NCBI RefSeq assembly: GCF_019752415.1
Contig: NZ_JAIEME010000035.1
Coordinates: 49,159-113,158, forward strand
Direction of reading: 5' to 3'
Length of the DNA: 64,000 bases
Source: Nitrosomonas sp.
GTDB taxonomy: Bacteria; Pseudomonadota; Gammaproteobacteria; Burkholderiales; Nitrosomonadaceae
This document shows, piece by piece, positions 21,687 to 30,731 of the stretch (position 1 is its first letter; each line of letters starts with the position of its first letter). The translations under genes and the position numbers were made by a program. The notes under the pieces were generated by a model. It was not told where the DNA came from and did no database searches. It was given only the letters and a program-made list of their open reading frames with translations.

Positions 21687-21945
21687 TTAATCAAATTTGA
21701 CTCTGAGATGATAGCTGATTAACCAGTGCTGGCTTTGACATCTAGTCTTTTCTTGCATACCCACATTGAAATGACCCATGATTCGTATGAGCTCCCTCGC
21801 CTCGAAATTCTTGATGTCATTATTCCTCTTAAAATGATCCAATTCTTCCAGCACAGTAAGTGGAATGACCACATCAGTATCTTCAAAGCTGTATATCGCT
21901 TTGTGGTTGTATAGAATCACCGAAGTATCCAGAACATATCTCTTT
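21687..21945 (-). pseudogene. Remnant of a PhoH-like gene (PIN domain start only)
   Basis: Read leftward, the frame gives KKRYVLDTSVILYNHKAIYS followed by FEDTDVVIPLTVLEELDHFK and a short tail that soon becomes unlike anything. This is the N-terminal PIN domain of the PhoH-like (PIN plus ATPase) family: LDTS with the first acidic residue and VVIPLTVLEELD are diagnostic. There is no start codon, the codon just upstream is TAA in an A-rich run (preceded in frame by TPRK), and the ATPase part is missing, so only about 60 conserved codons survive. Confidence 0.75.
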
Positions 21946-22113
21946 TTTTACTTTCTTGGCGTAAGAAATTAGGCTGTTAGAAAAACAATATTCGCAACTA
22001 TTAATTGCTATTAGGTGGATTTTTTAAAGCTTGGTAAAACAAAAAGTACTCTATTCTCATAAAAGGCGCCGCTTCGATTGCTCAGCAGCGCCTTGCTGGG
22101 AATGCGTAGTGAA

Positions 22114-24396
22114 TTAATTGAATACTTTACCTAGATTCAGGAATTGCGTTTCGCCCGTAGAGTTGTCAACGCCATCGTTATCGGTAACGACATAAACCGT
22201 TCCGTCGCCTGCTCGTGCCAATCCTTCCAATTTATCGTGAACCCAACCTTTACCAGCCTGCATTGCGGGCAATACATCGATCGCCAGGGTCTTGTTCAAT
22301 ATCGGAAAATTACCTTCTGTTTGTGTTTTGGGCATAACACCATTGATATCTATGTGATAAACACGTTTGATTCGCGCATCCGGGCCTGCCTGATTATCAC
22401 GCTCGATAATTGCAAATTTATCATTTCCCAGCGCGGTAATTTCGGATAAACCCACAAAGCCACCTGCCGGAGATTCGACAGAATCAAGGGGATAGTAAAA
22501 GAATTTCCATTCCCCTTCTTCGGTAAATGGATCCAGGTCCAAAGCTGGCGTATATTGACCGATTCGTACCATGCCAACCGGATCATTTTTCCATTCCCGC
22601 TGAAAAGCCACGTAAACCTGCTCATTCCTGCCTACTTTTCCGATTACGGCGACACCTTCAAAGCCATTACTTTGTTGTAATGCTTCAACCGCAGTTGGTA
22701 AGCGAATTTCGCGAACCACCCTACCATCACGATGCGCCTCAATGAGTAAATTGCGAGTCGTCGACGTCCCGGCTCCTTCAGATACGAGCCAGAAGCTGCC
22801 ATCACTACGTTGCGCTATCCCTTCGAGATCATAGTTGACAGCCGCACCATTCTTCAATAGCTGCGTTGCGTGGGTAATTTTTGCTGGAAAATCGCTGATA
22901 TCAATGCTATAGATGCGGCTTTCGTTATAAACGCTATCATGAACAGCATACAGTCGTTCTCCATCGTACTTATCGGAAGATAGGGCCGACAATGCGCCCC
23001 AGACAATTGGTTTGCCATCGGACTGCCTTATGGATTTGATCTGAGGGTATGCAGCTTGCTTACGTTCTAGGCGGAAGATATTGATTTGAGAGCGCACGGG
23101 TGAATCCACTTCGGTAGCGGCAACGAAAAGATTGCGGCTTGGAATGGCAAGCAAGCCTTCCGGACCCGCGCCCGTTGGCAATATCTGCTTATAATCCAAT
23201 TTATTATCATCCGCTTGGTACACGCCGACAAAATTGCCACGTTCGGATCCCACGAAAATAAATTGCTCATTTTTATACCGGCCAGTTGTGACGCTCTCCG
23301 GTTCAGTTCCTTTGTTATCAGAACGTTTCTCAGGATAATGTCCTGCTGAAGCAGCCAAGTATTCGAATTCAGTGCCAGAATCATAGATCACTTTGCCGCT
23401 ACGATTGAATACGCTGAATCCGCGGCTACCACCAAAAAGATCTCCTTCGTTAGCAGTGATGATCTTATTATTCTCCAGCCATGCAACACCATCGGGTTCA
23501 CGTGCCACATCGATTAAAGAACTGGTGAAATCAATTAATTTATTATCAGCAGTATCAATACCGTCCAGCGTGACGGTGCCGGCATTGAAATCCCGCACTA
23601 CCTTGCCGCTGACAAGATTCACGAACACGATGTGGTTGTTTTCTTGCATCGTCACAGCGGCAATGTTGTTGTGATTAATGCTGACAAACTCCGGTTCAGG
23701 ATCATCACCACCATACGACGCCAGACCTGTCAGATCGACTTGGCGTACTGCCCAATTTTCGGGTGCGCCCACCACATCGATAATGTTCAGATAGCCTGCT
23801 GGCGACTGCGGCAAACCACCTTCCACACCGGCCACAATGACATCCTCATCGCGCTCATTTTCGATGACAACTGCTGCATATCGCCCGTTTGGACTGATAG
23901 CCACAGAATCCGGCTGACCCTGCATGTTGATTTCACGAACAGGTGAACAATTGGAAATCTTCGCCAAGCAAGAAGGTAGATGGTACACCGCTAAAATTCC
24001 TGAGGGCTCCTGAAAACTAGCTGATGTATTGATCCCAACCAAGGCATAATTGCCAGCAACTGTAACGGATGTGGGTTCTCCGGCTGTATTCAGCGTCCCT
24101 AAACCGATTGGGTTTTCGGTATCGCGAATATCTACAAAGCCAATTTTTCCTGTGGGACTATCCGTATAAATCAGGGTATTTCCATCTTCAGTAGCTGCAA
24201 CAATCTCAGCCACCGTATCACCAAACAAATTTCTATCGCAACTGGTATTCTCACATACCAGATAGGTAGCGATACGTTGAAAATATGATTTGTCGGTATC
24301 TGAGGAATCAGCTACTGCAAAACCTGAAAGCGCCGCGATGACACCTAAACTCAAGGTGTTTTTGGTGAAACACATCCATTGATTACTTAATCTCAT
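22114..24396 (-). CDS. Secreted esterase-like phytase-family beta-propeller protein
   Basis: 760 residues with a signal peptide (about 1-29, cleavage after GFAVA). The N-terminal two thirds look like a beta-propeller of choice-of-anchor-I type (repeated SVTVAGNYALVG, SVAISPNGRYAAV, EPEFVSINHNN), and the C-terminal third (from about 470: RLYAVHDSVYNESRIYSI, DLEGIAQRSDGSFWLVSEG, FEGVAVIGK, KLEGLARAGDGTVYVVTDND) is the esterase-like-activity-of-phytase domain. Location is periplasmic or extracellular. The actual substrate (phosphate ester or other) is unknown. It stands alone; an AAAGG lies before the ATG. Confidence 0.85.
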   Translation of the reverse strand: MRLSNQWMCFTKNTLSLGVIAALSGFAVADSSDTDKSYFQRIATYLVCENTSCDRNLFGDTVAEIVAATEDGNTLIYTDSPTGKIGFVDIRDTENPIGLGTLNTAGEPTSVTVAGNYALVGINTSASFQEPSGILAVYHLPSCLAKISNCSPVREINMQGQPDSVAISPNGRYAAVVIENERDEDVIVAGVEGGLPQSPAGYLNIIDVVGAPENWAVRQVDLTGLASYGGDDPEPEFVSINHNNIAAVTMQENNHIVFVNLVSGKVVRDFNAGTVTLDGIDTADNKLIDFTSSLIDVAREPDGVAWLENNKIITANEGDLFGGSRGFSVFNRSGKVIYDSGTEFEYLAASAGHYPEKRSDNKGTEPESVTTGRYKNEQFIFVGSERGNFVGVYQADDNKLDYKQILPTGAGPEGLLAIPSRNLFVAATEVDSPVRSQINIFRLERKQAAYPQIKSIRQSDGKPIVWGALSALSSDKYDGERLYAVHDSVYNESRIYSIDISDFPAKITHATQLLKNGAAVNYDLEGIAQRSDGSFWLVSEGAGTSTTRNLLIEAHRDGRVVREIRLPTAVEALQQSNGFEGVAVIGKVGRNEQVYVAFQREWKNDPVGMVRIGQYTPALDLDPFTEEGEWKFFYYPLDSVESPAGGFVGLSEITALGNDKFAIIERDNQAGPDARIKRVYHIDINGVMPKTQTEGNFPILNKTLAIDVLPAMQAGKGWVHDKLEGLARAGDGTVYVVTDNDGVDNSTGETQFLNLGKVFN

Positions 24397-24812
24397 AATA
24401 AAAAACCTTTAGTCATTAAAAACTTGGAATGGTTATATTGTTTTCCAGGCAATGAAATTGCATCGACTACATCGAAATTCATCGCCTTTAAGAGATGCTA
24501 AAGGAGATTTGTTACGTACTTATTACGGGTATGTGTCAAATAAAATGATGCGCAGTGGTAGATGTAACTCGCTTTCAACGGTCATAAGTAAGTGTTGTCG
24601 AACATCTGGACGATACGTAAAAACGACGTCATCCAGAAGTTTTCAGCAGCTAATCGCAACAAACTTTTCAACTGATCAAGCTTATTTTTTCATCTGAATA
24701 ATTTATCTAAAATTAATTTAATGCAAGGTTACGACGCGTAACATGCTATAGTTTCATTGTGACAAAGAAAAACTAGTGTTACTTTTTATAAATTTTAAGG
24801 ATGTCCCCATAA
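24397..24812. other. Divergent intergenic region without recognisable gene
   Basis: About 415 bases between the phytase-like gene and the small lipoprotein gene, divergently arranged. An open frame of 81 codons at 24452-24697 has an unusual composition rich in Arg and Ser and no family resemblance, so it is not called. No repeat or clear operator seen. Confidence 0.4.
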
Positions 24813-24971
24813 ATGAAAATTTCAGCATTTTTAGTTGCAACATTTTTTGCATTAACATTAGTAGCTTGTGGCAAACCAACAGTACCAGAAAGTGCAAGTG
24901 ACGCGAGTTACGGAACAACACATGAAGGTCAACCAGCTGAAGGTCGTAATGAGCTTCCACCTAAGCAATAG
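24813..24971 (+). CDS. 52-residue lipoprotein
   Basis: Short gene from ATG 24813 to TAG 24971. The product MKISAFLVATFFALTLVAC ends its signal peptide with the lipobox LVAC (Cys19), giving a mature lipoprotein of only 34 residues (GKPTVPESASDASYGT...ELPPKQ). Gly after the Cys favours outer-membrane sorting. An AAGGA lies about 11 bases upstream. It resembles the small entericidin-like or LptM-like lipoproteins only in size. A hairpin follows 60 bases later. Confidence 0.75.
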   Translation: MKISAFLVATFFALTLVACGKPTVPESASDASYGTTHEGQPAEGRNELPPKQ

Positions 24972-25031
24972 TAGTTTATAGCAATAGAAATAATTTATCG
25001 TTAAATGTCGTGTAATTGACTTAGATGATAC

Positions 25032-25068
25032 CCTGTAGGATCTGTAGTTGTTCCTACAGGCGCTTTAA
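25032..25068 (+). terminator. Probable terminator after the small lipoprotein gene
   Basis: Perfect 9-base stem CCTGTAGGA (25032-25040) / TCCTACAGG (25052-25060) with an 11-base loop, followed by CGCTTTAAAA. The T-run is short, so termination strength is uncertain. It also lies after the end of the leftward MFS gene and may serve both directions. Confidence 0.65.
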
Positions 25069-25134
25069 AAAATAAACCCATCTTCGTAATCATAAAATTA
25101 TTCTGGTTTTTATCTTTAGTTTAGAGAAAGTCGC

Positions 25135-26436
25135 TTAATACTCGATTTTAGCCATTTCCCGCCCTCTCTTCTCATTCACAGTCGCAAGAAGCATAAGTCC
25201 GAGGATAAAAAATACCAGTGTGCTGAGTATCGCTATCCGGTGATCCCCCTCAAATACGACAATCATTCCGCCATAAGTAAGCGGGCCGATGATCGCTGAT
25301 AGTTTTGTAGCCAACCCCCATAAACCGAAGAATTCCCCTTGACGCCCGGACGGCGTAAACTGCCCTACCAATGCCCTGCCCGCAGATTGTGCGCCACCCA
25401 GTGCAGTGCCAATTAAATTGGCAGCGATCCAGAATAAACTCTCATCCGTGGCAAAATAAGCGCAAATAATCGCCGCAATCCAGATCAACAAAGTAATGGC
25501 GATACATCGACTGGAACCAATCCGGTCCTGCAGATGGCCAAACAGAAAGGCGCCGATAGCAGCCGTTACATTCACTACCATAATCAGGATAATCGTATCC
25601 TGGGTTTTAAACCCCATCACTTCTTGCGCATACACTGCCGCCAGCACAATAACGATATGAATACCGGAATAATAAGTGGTTAATGCGATTAAAAAGCGGA
25701 ATAAATCAGTGTGACGGTTGGCATAACGTAGCGTAATTCTTAGCCGTTCGAACCCCTTCCGTAGCACATGTACATTTTGGATTGAATTTGAGATACCGCT
25801 GCGCTCACGCAACCACAGCAACGTCGGTAAAGCGGCGATACCAAATAAAGCAGCGACAATCAACGTGGAAACCGGCACGTAATGTGTGGCATCCAATCCT
25901 TTATTTTCAGCATACGTCACATAAGCCAGACATAAAACCAGAGAAAGCAAGCCGCCTAAATAACCCAGCGCCCAACCATACCCGGAAAGCCGCCCCATCG
26001 TCTCAGGCGTGCTGATTTCAGGTAAAAATGCCGCAATCAGATTCTCACCGCTGGCGAACATATAAGTCGCGAGGATAACTAAAATAACCGCCAGGATAAT
26101 ATCGCCAGGACCGACAAGGCTCAATAATGCGGTAAACAGCACGCAGCCCACTGTCGTAACAACCAGAAAACGTTTTTTTGCACCGGAATAATCGGCGATA
26201 GCCCCTACCACCGGCGCACTGAGCAAAACCAGCGCATTGGCGCAAGCCATGGTCAATGTCCAAAGTAATGTGGCATAGCCATTACCGCTCTCAGCGGCCA
26301 CCACGCCGACAAAATAAGCATTGAAGATAGCGGTCAGTATGACGGTGGTGTAGCCCGAATTGGCAAAATCGTACATACACCACGCAAAACGTTCACGTCG
26401 AGTTGCTGGATCGAGTTTTTTGCTGGTTGATGGCAT
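25135..26436 (-). CDS. MFS transporter, UMF1/Atg22-like family
   Basis: 433 residues from ATG 26436 (a TTG at 26460 would add eight). The N-terminus ERFAWCMYDFANSGYTTVI is diagnostic for the UMF1/Atg22-like branch of the major facilitator superfamily. About twelve hydrophobic spans can be counted, with the loop-2/3 motif GAIADYSGAKKR and its repeat FGHLQDRIGSSR in the second half. Family members are proposed effluxers of amino acids or other small molecules; the substrate here is unknown. The gene follows fumC by 34 bases on the same strand and may be cotranscribed. Confidence 0.88.
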   Translation of the reverse strand: MPSTSKKLDPATRRERFAWCMYDFANSGYTTVILTAIFNAYFVGVVAAESGNGYATLLWTLTMACANALVLLSAPVVGAIADYSGAKKRFLVVTTVGCVLFTALLSLVGPGDIILAVILVILATYMFASGENLIAAFLPEISTPETMGRLSGYGWALGYLGGLLSLVLCLAYVTYAENKGLDATHYVPVSTLIVAALFGIAALPTLLWLRERSGISNSIQNVHVLRKGFERLRITLRYANRHTDLFRFLIALTTYYSGIHIVIVLAAVYAQEVMGFKTQDTIILIMVVNVTAAIGAFLFGHLQDRIGSSRCIAITLLIWIAAIICAYFATDESLFWIAANLIGTALGGAQSAGRALVGQFTPSGRQGEFFGLWGLATKLSAIIGPLTYGGMIVVFEGDHRIAILSTLVFFILGLMLLATVNEKRGREMAKIEY

Positions 26437-26470
26437 GGTGTGTACCGTAAAGCAGGGCAATTAAACCGCC

Positions 26471-27856
26471 CTACTTTCCTACCATTTTCTCCGGAATAAC
26501 CCAGGATTCAAATTGTTCTGAAGTGACATAGCCGGTGGCAATCGCCGCCGCTTTGAGTGTGATGCCTTCGCGATGCGCCTTTTTGGCAATTTCAGCGGCT
26601 TTGTCGTAGCCGATGTGCGGATTCAATGCCGTCACCAGCATCAGGGAGTGATGCATCAACATATCGATACGCTCAATATTGGCCTCGATGCCGACGGCAC
26701 AGTGCTCGTTGAAACTGACCATGGCATCGGCGAGCAGCCGCACGCTTTGCAGGAAATTATGAATAATCAGCGGCTTCATCACATTCAATTCGAAATTACC
26801 CATCGCACCACCCATATTGATGGCCACATCATTGCCCATGACCTGGCAACACACCATCGTCATGGCTTCCGATTGCGTCGGATTGACTTTACCCGGCATG
26901 ATGGAGCTGCCCGGTTCATTTTCAGGGATGCGTAATTCACCGATGCCACAACGCGGCCCGGACGCCAGCCAGCGGATATCGTTAGCGATTTTCATCAGTG
27001 ACGCCGCCAGCGTTTTTAACGCGCCATGCGCATGCACCAACGCATCGTTACTCGCCAGCGCCTCAAATTTATTCGGCGCGGTGACAAACGGCAAACCGGT
27101 CAGACGCGACAATTCAGCGGCTACGCGCACAGCGAATTCCGGGTGCGCGTTCAATCCGGTGCCGACCGCCGTGCCACCCAGTGCCAGTTCGCACACATGC
27201 GCCATTGCAGCTTCAACATGGCGCAGGCCATGATCCAGTTGCGCCACGTAACCGGAAAATTCCTGTCCCAGCGTCAACGGCGTGGCATCCTGTAAATGCG
27301 TGCGACCGATTTTGACAATGCTGTCGAACGCCTGCGATTTGCCCGCCAACGTGTCACGCAATTGCTGAATCGCCGGAATCAGCCGTTGCTGCAATTCCTG
27401 CACCGCAGCCACATGCATCGCGGTCGGAAACACATCGTTGGACGATTGACCTTTGTTGACCTCGTCATTCGGATGCACGATCCGGCTGGCGCCGCGCCCG
27501 CCGCCGAGAATTTCCGATGCCCGGTTGGCCAATACTTCGTTCACGTTCATGTTAGTCTGCGTACCGGAACCGGTTTGCCATACGACCAACGGAAATTGGT
27601 CGTCGAAATGACCGGCGATCACCTCATCGGCGGCTTCGATAATCGCCGCAGTGCTGGCTGCATTGAGTAATCCCAAATCGTGATTGACCTTGGCAGCCGC
27701 ACGCTTGACCTTGGCCAGCGCATGAATTAACGCCACTGGCATACGCTCGCTTGAAATCTTGAAATTCTGCAACGAGCGCTGCGTTTGCGCGCCCCATAAT
27801 GCTTCGGCGGGCACTTGCACCGGCCCCATGGTGTCGCGTTCTTCACGGGTTTGCAT
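26471..27856 (-). CDS. fumC: Class II fumarate hydratase
   Basis: 461 residues. Iron-independent tetrameric fumarase of the TCA cycle interconverting fumarate and malate. Signatures: [43 protein letters not shown] (active-site His) and [13 protein letters not shown] (catalytic Ser in the flexible loop). N-terminus METREERD-like ([28 protein letters not shown]) is normal. GC content of the gene is visibly higher than that of its neighbours. Second member of the fumarase/aspartase superfamily in this window besides argH. Confidence 0.96.
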   Translation of the reverse strand: MQTREERDTMGPVQVPAEALWGAQTQRSLQNFKISSERMPVALIHALAKVKRAAAKVNHDLGLLNAASTAAIIEAADEVIAGHFDDQFPLVVWQTGSGTQTNMNVNEVLANRASEILGGGRGASRIVHPNDEVNKGQSSNDVFPTAMHVAAVQELQQRLIPAIQQLRDTLAGKSQAFDSIVKIGRTHLQDATPLTLGQEFSGYVAQLDHGLRHVEAAMAHVCELALGGTAVGTGLNAHPEFAVRVAAELSRLTGLPFVTAPNKFEALASNDALVHAHGALKTLAASLMKIANDIRWLASGPRCGIGELRIPENEPGSSIMPGKVNPTQSEAMTMVCCQVMGNDVAINMGGAMGNFELNVMKPLIIHNFLQSVRLLADAMVSFNEHCAVGIEANIERIDMLMHHSLMLVTALNPHIGYDKAAEIAKKAHREGITLKAAAIATGYVTSEQFESWVIPEKMVGK

Positions 27857-27928
27857 GGGTAGCTACCTCACTAAATGGAATGAATTGGGTTGCTGGTTAA
27901 CTAAAAAGTCGCTGAATTATTCTAAACT

Positions 27929-28000
27929 TGTCATTCCGGAGAAGGCCGGAATCCAGAAAAATCAAAGAACTGGACACCGGCTTTCGCCGGTGTGACGAAT
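27929..28000. repeat. Dispersed intergenic palindromic repeat
   Basis: Two hairpins face each other: ATTCCGG-agaagg-CCGGAAT (27933-27952) and CACCGGC-tttc-GCCGGTG (27975-27992), bounded by TTGTCATTCC on the left and TGTGACGAA on the right and joined by CCAG...CTGG. This is the layout of the common bacterial interspersed element of the form GTCATTCC-hairpin-GGAATCCAG. It lies in the gap upstream of fumC. Confidence 0.75.
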
Positions 28001-28033
28001 AATTTAGTGTTTTCATAAAATTCCGGTTTAACG

Positions 28034-28318
28034 TTTCATTCATTGCATATATGACGTTTTCTGTCCGAGTTGACACGACCGCTAAACGTTTTATCCGATT
28101 ACAAGGCTCCTCGCGATTGCAACCAACATTATGAGCGGAATATAAAAACCCCATACTGCCGCCGAGCACCGCGTCATCTTCAATGGCAACAACCCGTAGG
28201 TTGGGTTGAATGAAATGAAACCCAACGATTGGCGACCTTGTTGATTTTGGGGTTCGTGCCTCACCCCAACCTACGAGCTAAGATTCCAGTTGGACATTTC
28301 ATTCATTGCATATTTGAC
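28034..28318. repeat. 22-base direct repeat bracketing a 241-base segment
   Basis: The same 22-mer (starting TTTCATTCATTGCATAT and ending TGAC, one mismatch) occurs at 28034-28055 and 28297-28318. Between the copies lies the palindromic GTAGGTTGGG element. The right copy abuts the degenerate attC-like site of the integron cassette remnant. Confidence 0.7.
28195..28275. repeat. Interspersed GTAGGTTGGG-type repeat
   Basis: CGTAGGTTGGGTTGAATGAA at the left and CCCCAACCTACG at the right form an inverted pair of about 11 bases around a core with a second copy of the motif (GAAACCCAACG). This is a familiar intergenic repeat of proteobacterial genomes. It encodes nothing. Confidence 0.7.
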
Positions 28319-28374
28319 ATAACCGGTGCTGCGCGGTTTCATCGCGCAGCGTCCGTGTGATGGATGGGTTAGCC
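28314..28374 (-). repeat. Degenerate integron attC site behind cassette 2
   Basis: Read on the minus strand it starts with GGCTAACCC, continues to CACACGGACG, has the perfect hairpin CTGCGCG-ATGAAAC-CGCGCAG and then CACCGGTTATGTC. The left half and the hairpin look like a normal attC stem, but the distal arm that should end in GTTRRRY is replaced by the sequence of the 22-base direct repeat. It follows eight bases after the stop of the second cassette gene. Confidence 0.55.
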
Positions 28375-28381
28375 ATTTTGA

Positions 28382-28801
28382 CTACGATAGGGCACGAATG
28401 ATGTCTGGAAGCAATGCGCACAAAGCACCGACCAACACCCAAAGTACACGAAGGATTGTGTCACCAATTTTATACCCAAAACTTTCCTTTCGGAGAAACT
28501 CAGACCACTCTGCCAAAGCAGACGCCCCTGCAGGGGTTAGGACTATGGAATCTACGATTGATGGCCCGCTACCACCAAAAGTTACTCTGGCGTCGGAGAG
28601 CAGTCTGGCGTCCATGAGTTCCTTCACCATTCGACGCTCCGGCCCCTCGATTTTATGCAGTGACGGCAAGATTTCCTTTGACGCTCTCCGTAAAACACTC
28701 ACATACGCAGCAAGCGTAATTGGTGATGTGCTTTCCCGCGAGCTCTCGGAGGCGGTTTGACCGGTGCTTGGCGGGTTGTTGGGCCGTGTGCTGTCGTTCA
28801 T
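28382..28801 (-). CDS. Integron cassette protein 2, unknown function
   Basis: 139 residues from ATG 28801. N-terminal 25 residues are Ser/Thr/Pro rich and disordered; residues 28-105 look like a winged-helix-like fold (LRRASKEILPSLHKIEGPERRMVKELMDARLLS, then VLTPAGASALAEW), and the end is a hydrophobic helix (GDTILRVLWVLVGALCALLPDII), so it may be a tail-anchored protein. No family recognised. Its GC-richer composition and its position between two attC-like sites mark it as a captured gene cassette. Confidence 0.6.
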   Translation of the reverse strand: MNDSTRPNNPPSTGQTASESSRESTSPITLAAYVSVLRRASKEILPSLHKIEGPERRMVKELMDARLLSDARVTFGGSGPSIVDSIVLTPAGASALAEWSEFLRKESFGYKIGDTILRVLWVLVGALCALLPDIIRALS

Positions 28802-28913
28802 ACTCGGATGGTGGATACGGGAAAAACGGTAAAAAGGGCAAAAAGGGGGAAGACCCCTTTACCCTTGCCACGACTTATCAATGAGTTGTTGGTTTCTTCA
28901 GGCATGATTTGTC

Positions 28914-28987
28914 ACCGAACGTTTGAGGTAAGCCGCGTGCGGAGGGCGTAGCCCGGAGCACGTCGGCTTGACCGAATGGGGTTAGGC
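28914..28987 (-). repeat. Integron attC recombination site
   Basis: 74-base imperfect palindrome between the two cassette genes. On the minus strand it begins with GCCTAAC (core R site, 28987-28981) and ends with GTTCGGT (28920-28914, one mismatch to GTTRRRY). The inner arms AAGCCGACGTGC and GCACGCGGCTT pair except for one extra A, exactly the extrahelical base expected of an attC, and the tip is a GGGC-gta-GCCC hairpin. The TAA stop of the upstream cassette gene lies inside the core site, which is usual for cassettes. Confidence 0.88.
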
Positions 28988-29401
28988 ATTAATAGTCCAC
29001 AGTTGATAGACGAAGAAAGTGGACCAGCAGATGCACAACGTAGCTGCTGGCCAGAACGCTGCGTATGACCCAAGGCGGAAGGCCTTAGGATCGCCGAAGG
29101 GCCTCGGCCAATCCGGAAAAGCTTGAATGCTCCACAGAGACTTGAGGTAGTCAAGCTGTCGATGCGCTGCGCGCACACCTATGAAACCAGCAATACTCGT
29201 AATCAGCCCAACTATGGGAATTGTTAGCTGGAAGAACATAGACAGATGTAGCGGCATATCCTTTCCCGCCAGCGCCAGAGCCGCAAACAAGAAACCGTTA
29301 AGCTGCAGGACCCAACCCATTCTGTTGTTGACCAGCGAGTCCTCGCGGTTAACTTGATGAGCGATGTAGTCGTAGAGAACTTGGTTCGGATTTGTAGACA
29401 T
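28982..29401 (-). CDS. Integron cassette protein 1, small membrane protein
   Basis: 139 residues from ATG 29401. A polar start (STNPNQVLYDYIAHQVNREDSLVNNRMGW) is followed by three hydrophobic segments (about 31-46, 54-73 and 114-134). The pattern 'LYDYIxxQVxxEDxLxxxRMGW + membrane spans' is shared by many unnamed integron cassette proteins. Function unknown. The stop lies within the attC core and the start lies about 35 bases after a GTTAGGT crossover-type sequence, so the complete cassette is about 450 bases. Confidence 0.7.
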   Translation of the reverse strand: MSTNPNQVLYDYIAHQVNREDSLVNNRMGWVLQLNGFLFAALALAGKDMPLHLSMFFQLTIPIVGLITSIAGFIGVRAAHRQLDYLKSLWSIQAFPDWPRPFGDPKAFRLGSYAAFWPAATLCICWSTFFVYQLWTINA

Positions 29402-29435
29402 TTGTGGGAGATCTCTGAAACTGATTGGTTCTGAT

Positions 29436-29442
29436 ACCTAAC
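29436..29442 (-). other. Cassette boundary (GTTRRRY core site)
   Basis: GTTAGGT on the minus strand matches the integron crossover consensus GTTRRRY. It lies upstream of cassette gene 1, where an attI or the distal end of a previous attC would be. No integrase gene is found on either side within the window, so the array is an integrase-less remnant. Confidence 0.6.
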
Positions 29443-29498
29443 GTAATATATACGCTAAAAAATTTCGCATAAACTGATTGCACTGACTGCTACAACAC

Positions 29499-30692
29499 TC
29501 AATCCCAACTCAACGCCCCCCCCGTTTGGTACTCGGTCACCCGCGTCTCAAAGAAATTCTTTTCTTTCTTCAGATCGATCATTTCCGACATCCAGGGAAA
29601 TGGATTATTGGCATTCGGATAAAGGATATCCAAGCCGATTTGCTGGCAGCGGCGATTGGCGATATAGCGTAAATATTCCTTGAACATCGGCGCATTCATA
29701 CCCAATACGCCGCGGGGCATGGTGTCTTCGGCATAGCGGTATTCCAGCGCCACGGCTTTATGCATCAATTCATTGATTTCATCGCGGAATGCTTTGGTCC
29801 ATAGGTGCGGATTTTCCATTTTAATCTGGTTGATCACATCGATACCGAAGTTACAATGCATCGATTCATCCCGCAGAATATACTGATATTGCTCAGCGGC
29901 GCCGGTCATCTTATTTTGCCGGCCGAGCGCGAGTATCTGCGTAAAACCGACATAGAAGAATAGCCCTTCCATAATGCAGGCGAAAACAATCAGGCTTTTG
30001 AGTAATTGCTGATCGGTTTCTTGTGTCCCTGTTTTGAAATGCGGATCTGTCAGCGTATCAATAAATGGAATCAGGAATTCGTCCTTGTCGCGGATAGAAG
30101 CCACTTCATGGTAGGCATTGAAGATTTCCCCTTCATCCAGACCCAGCGATTCGACAATATATTGATACGCATGCGTGTGAATGGCTTCCTCAAATGCTTG
30201 GCGCAGCAGATACTGGCGGCACTCCGGATTGGTAATATGCCGGTAAGTGCCCAGCACAATATTATTCGCTGCCAATGAATCCGCCGTCACAAAGAAACCC
30301 AGGTTGCGTTTGATCAGGCGGCGCTCATCCTCGGTCAAGCCATTAGGATCTTTCCACAAAGAAATATCGCGGCTCATGCTGATTTCCTGCGGCATCCAAT
30401 GATTGGCGCACGCGCCCAGATATTTATCCCACGCCCACTTGTATTTAAACGGCACGAGTTGATTGACATCGGCGTTGCAATTGATGATTTGCTTGTCCTC
30501 TACCGAGACACGCCGGTTGGCGCTTCCTGCTACGGCTTCATCGGCAATTGCTGCGTTGGCGTGTACAGAAGCACCCTGTCCATGCAACGGCGTTTGCGGC
30601 CGTAAATCAAAATCCTGTGCGTTCGTTTGAAACGATGGATCAATAGGTAATGGCGCTTGCGCTTTAACGGGTTCATCTTCAAATGTCAGCAT
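29499..30692 (-). CDS. nrdB: Ribonucleoside-diphosphate reductase, beta subunit (class Ia)
   Basis: 397-residue radical-generating subunit. The di-iron/tyrosyl site is recognisable: Asp in [12 protein letters not shown], then EEAIHTHAY where Glu, His and the radical Tyr have the spacing of E. coli Glu115-His118-Tyr122, Glu in [11 protein letters not shown], and RDESMH (Glu, His). The C-terminus ([15 protein letters not shown]) is the subunit-docking tail. About 70 N-terminal residues are an extension rich in Pro/Gln/Ala. It lies 39 bases after nrdA on the same strand, so the two form one operon. Confidence 0.96.
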   Translation of the reverse strand: MLTFEDEPVKAQAPLPIDPSFQTNAQDFDLRPQTPLHGQGASVHANAAIADEAVAGSANRRVSVEDKQIINCNADVNQLVPFKYKWAWDKYLGACANHWMPQEISMSRDISLWKDPNGLTEDERRLIKRNLGFFVTADSLAANNIVLGTYRHITNPECRQYLLRQAFEEAIHTHAYQYIVESLGLDEGEIFNAYHEVASIRDKDEFLIPFIDTLTDPHFKTGTQETDQQLLKSLIVFACIMEGLFFYVGFTQILALGRQNKMTGAAEQYQYILRDESMHCNFGIDVINQIKMENPHLWTKAFRDEINELMHKAVALEYRYAEDTMPRGVLGMNAPMFKEYLRYIANRRCQQIGLDILYPNANNPFPWMSEMIDLKKEKNFFETRVTEYQTGGALSWD

Positions 30693-30731
30693 GTTTTACT
30701 CCTTTTCCTTTTCTTCTTATCCATTCATCGG

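Noticed and set aside
26817..27233. 138-codon open frame on the plus strand
   Set aside because: Antisense to fumC, a GC-rich gene in which long shadow frames are expected.
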